Positions 1 to 7,335 of a stretch of 64,000 bases of DNA are shown here, piece by piece (the first letter of the stretch is position 1; every line of letters starts with the position of its first letter). The notes beneath the pieces were generated by a model that searched no databases, was not told the origin of the DNA, and saw only the letters and a program-made list of their open reading frames with translations. The position numbers and the translations under genes are program-made. Source of the DNA: Planctomycetaceae bacterium (lineage in GTDB: Bacteria; Planctomycetota; Phycisphaerae; Phycisphaerales; SM1A02); contig CANLHK010000008.1 of NCBI GenBank assembly GCA_947490615.1, forward strand, positions 103,695 through 167,694, read 5' to 3'.

Positions 1-9
1 CACCGCCGA

Positions 10-1821
10 GTGATCGCCGCGCGCACCGCCGTTCCCGTGGCCATCGGTGCAGCCTCGGAAGCCTCGAACGATTCGATCGATCTCCTCATCGTTGGTGTGG
101 GGCCCGCCGGAATGTCCTGCGCATTGCGAGCGAAGGAACTCGGTCTGAGCTTCGAACTCATCGAACAAGCTGAGGAAATCGGCGGCACGGTCGCTGCCTA
201 CCCGCGCAAGAAGATGGTGATGACGCAGCCGATGATGCTGCCGCTGCATGGTCGGTTGACACGCCTCGAGTACCTGAAGGAAGACCTCGTCGACCTCTGG
301 AAGGAGCTCATCGCGCTCCACTCACTTCCAGTGCGCACAGGTGTCCGACTCAAAGACCTCGCCCGCGACAGCGATGGGATCTTCACTGCACAGACCAGCG
401 CTGGAGTCGTCCGCGCCCGCACCGTCTGCCTCGCGTTGGGCCGTCGCGGCACACCGCGCAAACTCGGCGTGCCCGGCGAAGAACTGCCCAAGGTTCTCTA
501 CAACCTGCTCGACGCAGAGAGCTATCAAGGACGACGCATCCTCGTGGTTGGCGGCGGTGACAGCGCTGCGGAGGCTGCGATTGGTCTTGCTGAGCAACCT
601 GGCAACATCGTGACGCTGAGTGCGCGTGGGCGCGATCTTTCACGCATCAAGTCGAAGAACGATGCGCGACTCAAGAAGTCGGTTCAGGAGAAGAAGCTCC
701 AGCTGCTGCTCGACAGCAACACGACGCGCATCGATGAAGAGTCGGTCACGCTTCGACACTCCGTCGATGGCGTCGAGCAGACGCTCACGCTTCCCAACGA
801 CGATCTCTTTGTCTTCATCGGTGGAGATCCGCCCTTCGAGCTTCTGAAGCGCGCGGGCGTTTCCTTTGATCCTGCGCGACGGCCGAAACCCGCCGTCGTC
901 GCCGACAGCACCACTCCGCTGATCTGGGCGACAAGCCTGCTGCTGCTCGTTGCGATCGGCATGCTCGTCTGGGCTTCGCTCAATCAAAGTTACTACGGCG
1001 CGTCGCCTGCGCTGCGGACGATGGCCGAAGATCACCGCTGGCTGCGACCGTCAGGCGCGTTCGGCCTGACCATGGCGCTCGCAGCGGTTGGTCTGTTCTT
1101 GTGGAACCTCGCCTATCTCGCTCGCAAGAATCGCGTGCTCGCGCGCGTTCTGCCGGGTTCGTTGCGCTTCTGGATGGGCTCCCATGTCTTCACGGGCATC
1201 GCGAGCTTCCTCTGCGTCATCGTGCACGCAGGCTTCAACTACCGCATGACACTCGGTGGCTACGCCTTTGTGGCACTCGGTGTCGTGCTCATCGCAGGCA
1301 TGATTGGGCGTTACTTTTACGCCGCCGTTCCCCACGCCGCCAATGGGCGAGAGCTCGATCTTGAGGAACTGCGTGCGCGACTCGCCAGTCTCGCCACGAC
1401 CTGGGACAAGTCAAGTCGCGGACTTGGCTCCACGGTGCGCGAGCGCATCGAGTCGCTCATTCGTCAGGATCGCTGGCACCCCTCGCTCTTCGCGCGCATC
1501 GTCGGGCTCGGCACCGCACACCTGCGCATTCGTCGCGCGCTGCGAGAACTTCGACTGAACCCGGACTATGCCGAAGTTCCCGCGGCAGAGCGAGAGGAGC
1601 TCATGGAGCTCGCCAAGCGATCACTTCGGCTCACCGTGCAGATCGCCCACTTCGAAGAGCTGCGCGCACTGCTCGGCTCCTGGAGGTTCTTCCATCGCTG
1701 GTTGGCGCTGCTCATGCTCCTTCTCGTGCTCGCGCACATCGCCATCTCGCTGCGTTACGCCAAACTCGATTGGCCACTTCCAGCGTGGGTGCTTCCTTCT
1801 GAGAAGGTGGCAAGTCGATGA
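10..1821 (+). CDS. FAD/NAD(P)H oxidoreductase fused to a di-haem b membrane domain (5' end may lie outside window)
   Basis: The N-terminal ~300 residues are a thioredoxin-reductase-like flavoprotein. A FAD-binding GVGPAG motif lies at residues 29-34 and a second nucleotide-binding GGGDSA at 181-186. The C-terminal half is membranous, with segments near 302-324, 349-371, 390-410, 415-435 and 560-580. Two of these carry H-X13-H pairs (H392/H406 and H562/H576), the spacing used for bis-histidine b haems in ferric-reductase/NOX-type proteins. I infer electron transfer from NAD(P)H through FAD and two b haems across the inner membrane. The GTG at 10 is the first start visible, but the frame is open to base 1, so an upstream extension (for example a ferredoxin domain) is possible. 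The stop overlaps the next gene's ATG (ATGA), so it should be co-translated with the multihaem cytochrome. Motifs are seen; substrate direction is inference. Confidence 0.8.
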   Translation: MIAARTAVPVAIGAASEASNDSIDLLIVGVGPAGMSCALRAKELGLSFELIEQAEEIGGTVAAYPRKKMVMTQPMMLPLHGRLTRLEYLKEDLVDLWKELIALHSLPVRTGVRLKDLARDSDGIFTAQTSAGVVRARTVCLALGRRGTPRKLGVPGEELPKVLYNLLDAESYQGRRILVVGGGDSAAEAAIGLAEQPGNIVTLSARGRDLSRIKSKNDARLKKSVQEKKLQLLLDSNTTRIDEESVTLRHSVDGVEQTLTLPNDDLFVFIGGDPPFELLKRAGVSFDPARRPKPAVVADSTTPLIWATSLLLLVAIGMLVWASLNQSYYGASPALRTMAEDHRWLRPSGAFGLTMALAAVGLFLWNLAYLARKNRVLARVLPGSLRFWMGSHVFTGIASFLCVIVHAGFNYRMTLGGYAFVALGVVLIAGMIGRYFYAAVPHAANGRELDLEELRARLASLATTWDKSSRGLGSTVRERIESLIRQDRWHPSLFARIVGLGTAHLRIRRALRELRLNPDYAEVPAAEREELMELAKRSLRLTVQIAHFEELRALLGSWRFFHRWLALLMLLLVLAHIAISLRYAKLDWPLPAWVLPSEKVASR

Positions 1822-3446
1822 AATCGAAGCCGCTCTCGCGCGTGCTGATGTACCTCTGCCTGTTCGCGGTGCTTGCTGCGGCATGGTGGAGCTATCAACG
1901 CAGCGCGAGTCCTGGCCCGCTCCACAGCTCACACGCTGGAGTCGCGCTGCTTGCGGGCGACGATGGTTGCGCGGCCTGCCATGAGGGCACGGACTTCGCC
2001 GCAGGAAGCTCGATGGCGGTCGCGTGCAACGAGTGTCACGAACCGATTCGGCGGCAACTCGCGGATCACACGGGCATTCACGGCGCGCTGGCTTCTGAGC
2101 TCGCGAGCGATTGCGCCGAGTGTCACCACGAACACATCGGTGACACGCTTCCGCTGGTCTCGTTTACCGCGTTTCATCGCGCGGGAATCGGCGCACCGGA
2201 GTTGTACGACCATGCCCACACCGGCGGCATCCAACTGACTGGTCGCCACATAGAACTTGAGTGCGCTGGTTGCCACATCAATGCGCGCAACAGCGCACTT
2301 GTCGAAGGACAGCCACGCTTCCTTGGACTTTCTGAGGAGTGCGCCACATGCCACAACGATGTGCACAAGGGTGAGCTCGGTCCAAAGTGCGCGGACTGCC
2401 ATGGCCAGGAGAAGCCCTTCAAGGACGCTGCGCTCTACGCGCACCCCAAGACTTTCCCGCTCGTCGATGGTCACGCGCATCTCCAATGCAAGGAATGCCA
2501 CACGACGCCGCAGGAGTACACGGGGCTTCGCCTCGACTGTGCATCCTGCCATCAGGACGAGTACGACCGCTCGACCAAACCGTCGCACGCCGTGGCGAAG
2601 CTCGGCACCGACTGCGCGTCGTGTCACGGTGTGCTGGCATGGAACATCACGACCTACACCCACAACAAGCGGTTTGCGCTTGAGGGTGCGCACGCGTCGG
2701 TGCAATGCGCGCAGTGTCACAGCGCCGGCGCTGCTCAGCAGTCCGTCGAAGCGCACGCAGAGAACCCGAGTTGCGTCGTGTGCCACCGCTCGCCGCACGA
2801 CGAGAAGCTCGTGCAAGCCGCGCATCGCGTTCGTGGAACCCTCCGAGACGACTGCGCGGTCTGCCACGAACCTGCGGCCAAGGCGTGGAGCGACGCCAAC
2901 GCCCGCATGACTCCCATCCTGCACGCCAGCACGGGATTTGTACTCACTGCACCGCACGACAAGCAGACTTGCGCCGAATGTCACCCGGCCGCGCGCGTTG
3001 ATCCATCGCCCGCAACCCACGATGCGACGCGCTGGGCGGTCGCCTTTCCAGGTCGCACTCAGGATTCCTGCGAAGCCTGTCACAAGGACCCTCACCGAGG
3101 TCAATTTGTTGATTCCACCACAGGCAACGACTGCCTCGCTTGCCACGCGCGCGCTGCGTTCTTGCCCACGACCTTCGACACCGCACTGCACGCTCGGTGC
3201 GCATTTCCCCTTGACGGCAGCCACAAAGCCGTCGCCTGCGCGGCTTGCCATCCCGTGGTGGATGGTGTGCGAAAGTTCGTTGGCGTGAAGAGTGCCTGCA
3301 TCGACTGCCACGACGATGTCCACAAGGGATCCTTCGATCGCAACACCGCGCTCACCACGGTCAACGGGAAGATCGGCTGCGCGCGTTGCCATACCACGGA
3401 GTCCTTTGCGCGCGTCAACTGGAGTGCGAGCGACCACGCGCTGTGA
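1818..3446 (+). CDS. membrane-anchored multihaem cytochrome c, 18-haem part before an in-frame TGA
   Basis: The protein has a short basic N-terminus and one hydrophobic segment (about residues 8-25) that can act as signal or anchor, then 18 CXXCH haem c motifs. They are spaced with repeated DH-(x)n-L-x-G-x-H elements typical of doubled-CXXCH/cytochrome c3-family proteins. The ORF stops at a TGA (3444-3446), but the same frame continues for 441 nt with five more CXXCH motifs up to 3887, so the intact protein would be about 689 aa with 23 haems. It starts inside the stop of the flavoprotein gene. It probably accepts electrons from that protein in the periplasm. Haem attachment would need the CcsA/ResB system encoded at 7336-10211. 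Whether the short form, a read-through form or neither is made is unknown. Confidence 0.8.
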   Translation: MKSKPLSRVLMYLCLFAVLAAAWWSYQRSASPGPLHSSHAGVALLAGDDGCAACHEGTDFAAGSSMAVACNECHEPIRRQLADHTGIHGALASELASDCAECHHEHIGDTLPLVSFTAFHRAGIGAPELYDHAHTGGIQLTGRHIELECAGCHINARNSALVEGQPRFLGLSEECATCHNDVHKGELGPKCADCHGQEKPFKDAALYAHPKTFPLVDGHAHLQCKECHTTPQEYTGLRLDCASCHQDEYDRSTKPSHAVAKLGTDCASCHGVLAWNITTYTHNKRFALEGAHASVQCAQCHSAGAAQQSVEAHAENPSCVVCHRSPHDEKLVQAAHRVRGTLRDDCAVCHEPAAKAWSDANARMTPILHASTGFVLTAPHDKQTCAECHPAARVDPSPATHDATRWAVAFPGRTQDSCEACHKDPHRGQFVDSTTGNDCLACHARAAFLPTTFDTALHARCAFPLDGSHKAVACAACHPVVDGVRKFVGVKSACIDCHDDVHKGSFDRNTALTTVNGKIGCARCHTTESFARVNWSASDHAL

Positions 3447-3887
3447 ACCAGCGAGCCGTTGACTGGCAAGCATGCCACCGCAGCTTGCAACGATTGCCAT
3501 CGCCGCGAGAAACCGATCGGCCGCGCGCCGGCGCCTTATTCAGCCGCTCCCAAAGCCTGCGCGGCGTGCCACGAGGATGTGCACCTTGGTCAGTTCCGCA
3601 TCGCGCTTGCAGTGGGCGCTGCAGTTGATCGCGCTGCTGCGCAGACCGATTGCGCCCGCTGCCACACGAGTACAGAGAGCTTCAAGCTGGTGACCTTTGA
3701 TCACCAACGCGACTCGCGCTTTGCGCTCGACGACGACCACCGCACGCTCGCCTGTGCGGCCTGCCACAAACCAACTGAGGTCGATGGTCGCGCGGTCATT
3801 CGCTACAAGCCGCTTGGCGTGACTTGCGCGGAATGCCACGACGCTCGCGCGCTCAAACCAAGGCCTTTGAAAGAGGTGTCGCCATGA
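3447..3887 (+). pseudogene. C-terminal five-haem part of the interrupted multihaem cytochrome
   Basis: This stretch is in the same frame as the 18-haem ORF and is separated from it only by the TGA at 3444. It encodes five further CXXCH motifs (CNDCH, CAACH, CARCH, CAACH, CAECH) with the same haem-repeat spacing. It has no convincing start or ribosome-binding site of its own, so it is most simply the distal part of one gene. Its real stop overlaps the ATG of the beta-barrel gene (ATGA at 3884-3887), an arrangement that only makes sense if ribosomes normally reach this point. I mark it pseudogene for the break, but sequence error or UGA read-through are equally open. Confidence 0.65.
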
Positions 3888-4729
3888 TGCGATGGACGCA
3901 CGAGCTTCTCACGCGTTGCCTGCGACGCCTCGCGCAGAGCGCCTGCTTGCTCTGCGTCTGCGTTGCGACCCTGCTGTCTGTTGGCAGCACTGCCATGGCG
4001 CAGGATCGAATCGACGCGACGGTCGTCAGCGTGTCAGGACGAAGCGTGTACATCAACGCGGGACGCGATGCTGGCGTACTCTCGGGCGCTCGCGTCGTCT
4101 TTCGACTGAAGTCGGGCACACTCGTGGAAGCGACCATCGCTGATGTCTCTGCGAACAACGCGCGCGCGGAACTCACCGAAGATTCGCTCGTGCCGTCACC
4201 CGACGACCACGCGACTGTGGAGGTCGAGACTCCAGCAACGAATCCGCCCGCCGGCACAGCACCGACACCGACCGTGCCGCGCGCTGTTCCAGAGCACCCT
4301 CCTTGGCAACAGACGGAAGGCGCGCGAAAGCCCGACACACCTTTGCTCTCGCCCGCATTCGGCTCGCGCCCGGAAGACCAGCCGATGGTGGTGAAGGGGC
4401 GCACCTATTCAACGATGCGCGTCATCCGCGATCTCGAGCACGACAGCGACTACATCTTCGCACGCACTGGACTTTGGCTCGACATTCGCAATCCCATGCG
4501 AGACGGCGGCAGGCTGCGCTTTCAAGGGGACACCGACTACCGTTCTTCCAGCACCGACTTTGACAGCGAGAGCGAGACGCAGGCGCGAGTGCAGCGCTTC
4601 AGCTACGCCTGGGGACTCGACAAAGACGCGCCATTTCGCGGCGAAGTTGGGCGTTTCTACTCGTCGTATCTCCCTGAGCTCGGCACCGTCGACGGTATCG
4701 AAGGCGCGTTGCGCCTGGAGAACGGCTGA
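3884..4729 (+). CDS. outer-membrane beta-barrel protein, N-terminal part before an in-frame TGA
   Basis: The start is the ATG at 3884, overlapping the cytochrome stop and preceded by an AAGAGGTG Shine-Dalgarno. It gives a signal peptide of about 38 residues ending in AMA-Q. A short beta-rich domain follows (residues about 40-100, with an INAGRDAGVLSG-type motif reminiscent of FlgT/S1-like modules), then a Pro/Thr-rich linker, then alternating beta-strand sequence. The ORF stops at TGA 4727-4729 directly after LENG, but the frame continues to 5590, where the protein ends in an aromatic residue as outer-membrane barrels do. The intact protein would be about 568 aa. Placed between two multihaem cytochromes, it is the best candidate for the porin sheath of an electron conduit; that role is inference. 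Confidence 0.65.
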   Translation: MMRWTHELLTRCLRRLAQSACLLCVCVATLLSVGSTAMAQDRIDATVVSVSGRSVYINAGRDAGVLSGARVVFRLKSGTLVEATIADVSANNARAELTEDSLVPSPDDHATVEVETPATNPPAGTAPTPTVPRAVPEHPPWQQTEGARKPDTPLLSPAFGSRPEDQPMVVKGRTYSTMRVIRDLEHDSDYIFARTGLWLDIRNPMRDGGRLRFQGDTDYRSSSTDFDSESETQARVQRFSYAWGLDKDAPFRGEVGRFYSSYLPELGTVDGIEGALRLENG

Positions 4730-5590
4730 AGTCTTGGCGCTGGCGGCGGTCTCTATCCAACGACCACGCAGGATCTCGTCGACAGCGACGATATGGGCTT
4801 TCACCTCTTTGCGGACTATCAATCCGACGGCACGGCGCGCGCCTTCCAGGGAACCATTGGCTTTCAACAGACCTTCTACCAAGGTGAAGCGGATCGCTCG
4901 CTGGTGCTCGGGCGCATCATCGCCAATCCCAGCGACGACATCCGCGTGTTCGGACTGGTGATGATTGATCTCTACGGTTCCGATGAGATCATCAAGTCGA
5001 GCTCTGCCGAAGTCACGCAATTGGTGGCCCAGGCGAGTTTCCGCTTGAGTCCCACGAGCGGCGCGATCGCCTCGGTCATCCACACAACCTGGCCCGAGCT
5101 CAAACGCGAAGAGTATGTCACGCTGCCTGAAGCCCTCATCGCCGATGGCTATGTCGATCGTCTCTCCGCGTCGTGGTGGACCAAACTCTCGAAAGCGTGG
5201 CGCGTGTCGCTGCGATCGCACTACTGGCAAGATCAAAACGGCGATGGATTCGGCGGCGAAGCGAGTGTCGACTGGTCGCTCCCCACCGCGTCGCCAAGTT
5301 CGCTCTATGCCTCGGTCTATCACGAGGAGTCCGCCTACACCACGGGCGATGGTCTTCGCGCGCAGGTGCAAACGCAGCTCGGCAGCGCGCGCCTGTTCGT
5401 GGGCTACGACGGGTTCGCCTACTCCACCGACACTGCCACCACCGACGACAACTTCTACCTCCGACATACTCTGCGCGCCGATGTCGGCTGGGGTGAAGGG
5501 CAGTGGTACTGGGATGTCGACGCCTCGTATACGCTCGGTGACCTCGAGCAATCTGTGACGATCGGTCTCACCGTGCAGTACCGCTTCTAG
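4730..5590 (+). pseudogene. C-terminal beta-barrel part of the interrupted outer-membrane protein
   Basis: This is in frame with the preceding ORF and follows the TGA at 4727 immediately. The first internal ATG is at 4793. It is rich in alternating polar and hydrophobic strands with aromatic girdle residues, for example around WTKLSKAW and GQWYWDVDASYTLG. It ends in VQYRF with a terminal phenylalanine, the signature recognised by the BAM machinery. Without the upstream signal peptide an ATG-4793 product could not be exported, so this is not a plausible independent gene. It is followed 12 nt later by the next gene. Confidence 0.65.
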
Positions 5591-5602
5591 GCGAGGATCA
5601 CC

Positions 5603-7300
5603 ATGAAACGCGTTCAACAGATCATCCTCGCGTCGCTCGCACTCGTCGGCGTGGTCGCGTGCGCCAATCTCATCCCTCGCAAGGGCTGGGGTCCCAATCA
5701 AGGCCCCGTGGTTCCGCACGATTCCTTCCCCGCTGACTGCGCCCTCTGCCATGAGTCGGGTTCGTGGAACAAGATCAAGGCTGACTTCACCTTCGATCAC
5801 GAGAAGGAAACCGGCGTCCTTCTGCAGGGCGCGCACAACGACGCGCAGTGCTTGCTCTGCCACAACGATCGCGGTCCCGTCAAACAGTTCGCTGACCGCG
5901 GTTGCCAGGGCTGTCATGAAGATGTGCATGTCGGTCGCTTAGGCATGCTCTGCGCGCAGTGCCACAACGAAGAGACCTGGAGCCCGCTGCAGAAGATCGC
6001 TGAACACGCGCGAACGCGCTTTCCACTCATCGGCGGCCACGCCGCGGTGGATTGCAACGCCTGCCACCCGCAAGCCCTCGAAGGAAACTACGAGACACGC
6101 GGCATCGAGTGCGAGAGTTGTCACGCCGACGATGCGACCCGCGCTACGAATCCCGACCACATCGGCATGAACCTCACCACCAACTGTGAGCGCTGCCACA
6201 ATCCGGTTGCGTGGGATCCTGCGCTGTTTGAGCATCCCGCCTCCTTCCCGCTCACGCTTGGTCACGGCGGCAGCGGATGCATCGATTGCCACACGACGCC
6301 CGGAGTCTTCACGGGTCTGAGCACCGACTGCGCGAGTTGTCACCTTGATTCCTATCAAGCGACGACCAACCCCAATCACGCCGCGGCAGGCTTCGCCACA
6401 ACCTGTGCCACTTGCCACACAACGGTCCAGTGGTCTGGTGGAAGCTTCATCCACAGTTCGACCTTCCCGCTTGCACAGGCGCATGCTGTTCCAGCGTGCG
6501 TCGACTGCCACACGACGCCTGGCGTCTTCGCAGGACTCTCGACCGCGTGCGTGAGTTGTCACTTGCCCGAATACCAAGCGACCGCGAGCCCCAACCACAC
6601 CGCTGCTGGATTCTCCACTGATTGCGCGCTCTGCCATGCGCCCACGCAATGGCCAGGCGCGGGCTTCTCGCATCCAGGGAGTTTCCCACTTGCACAGGCG
6701 CATGCTGTTCCCGCGTGCAGTGATTGCCACACCACACCAGGTACCTTCACAGGACTCTCGACCGCGTGCGTGAGTTGTCACTTGCCTGACTACCAAGCCA
6801 CGACGAACCCGAATCACACCGCTGCTGGTTTCTCCACCGATTGCGTGCAATGCCACGCGACCACCATCTGGGCTGGCGCGGGCTTCACGCATCCTGCGAC
6901 CTTCCCGCTCGCGCAGGCGCACGCCGTGCCCGCTTGCACCGATTGCCACACCGTTCCAGGAACCTTCACGGGACTCTCGACCGAATGTGTGAGTTGCCAC
7001 TTGCCCGAGTATCAAGCGACCACGAATCCAAATCACACGGGTGCAGGTTTCCCAACGGCGTGCGCGCAATGCCATCCCATCACACTCTGGATCAACGGCA
7101 ACTTCACGCACCCGTCGAGCTTCCCGCTCACGCAGGCGCACGCGGTTCCGCCCTGCAGCGCCTGTCACACGACGCCAGGCGTCTTCACGGGACTTTCCAC
7201 AGCGTGCATCAATTGCCACCAAGACGACTACCAGCGCGGACACAACAGCAGCGGCGTCTCGCAGAACTGTCGGAACTGCCACAACACTTCGGGTTGGTGA
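5603..7300 (+). CDS. 22-haem cytochrome c lipoprotein with tandem tri-haem modules
   Basis: An ATG after GAGGATCACC gives a lipoprotein signal peptide with cleavage at VVAC (Cys20). The mature protein contains 22 CXXCH motifs and no other recognisable domain. From residue ~209 it is made of five near-identical modules whose DNA period is exactly 219 bp (73 aa, three haems each, core AHAVPAC..CHTTPG). The first ~200 residues contain older, more diverged haem repeats related to the upstream cytochrome. As a lipoprotein encoded beside an outer-membrane barrel it could sit on the outer membrane, possibly surface exposed, and act as terminal electron donor to extracellular acceptors. That localisation is inference; an inner-leaflet lipoprotein in the periplasm is the alternative. 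Confidence 0.85.
   Translation: MKRVQQIILASLALVGVVACANLIPRKGWGPNQGPVVPHDSFPADCALCHESGSWNKIKADFTFDHEKETGVLLQGAHNDAQCLLCHNDRGPVKQFADRGCQGCHEDVHVGRLGMLCAQCHNEETWSPLQKIAEHARTRFPLIGGHAAVDCNACHPQALEGNYETRGIECESCHADDATRATNPDHIGMNLTTNCERCHNPVAWDPALFEHPASFPLTLGHGGSGCIDCHTTPGVFTGLSTDCASCHLDSYQATTNPNHAAAGFATTCATCHTTVQWSGGSFIHSSTFPLAQAHAVPACVDCHTTPGVFAGLSTACVSCHLPEYQATASPNHTAAGFSTDCALCHAPTQWPGAGFSHPGSFPLAQAHAVPACSDCHTTPGTFTGLSTACVSCHLPDYQATTNPNHTAAGFSTDCVQCHATTIWAGAGFTHPATFPLAQAHAVPACTDCHTVPGTFTGLSTECVSCHLPEYQATTNPNHTGAGFPTACAQCHPITLWINGNFTHPSSFPLTQAHAVPPCSACHTTPGVFTGLSTACINCHQDDYQRGHNSSGVSQNCRNCHNTSGW
6227..7300 (+). repeat. five tandem 219-bp tri-haem modules
   Basis: Module starts (codon for the Phe of the F-x-H-P motif) lie at 6227, 6446, 6665, 6884 and 7103, an exact 219-bp period. 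Modules 2-4 are the most alike at DNA level. The first is diverged, and the last is truncated and ends in NCRNCH. Confidence 0.9.
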
Positions 7301-7335
7301 GCGCGGGTGGGTACGCGCGCGTCACTGCGCGAAGC

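Noticed and set aside
1929..3500. Long - strand ORF (523 aa) opposite the cytochrome gene
   Set aside because: Shadow of the + strand CXXCH gene in GC-rich DNA; Val/Arg/Ala-rich with no domain.
3444..4729. Genome-wide reassignment of UGA to Trp or selenocysteine at the two in-frame TGAs
   Set aside because: UGA is the normal stop in many genes here, including obligatory ATGA overlaps, and TGG is used for Trp throughout; no Sec context or hairpin is evident after either codon.
4409..5929. 506-aa - strand ORF across the barrel gene
   Set aside because: It spans the TGA region, but its product is low-information antisense; the + strand shows a signal peptide and barrel strands.
5939..7282. 447-aa - strand ORF opposite the 22-haem lipoprotein
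   Set aside because: It mirrors the 219-bp repeat and encodes no recognisable protein.
6227..7300. CRISPR-like array from the regular spacing
   Set aside because: Repeats are coding, 219 bp long and lack unique spacers.
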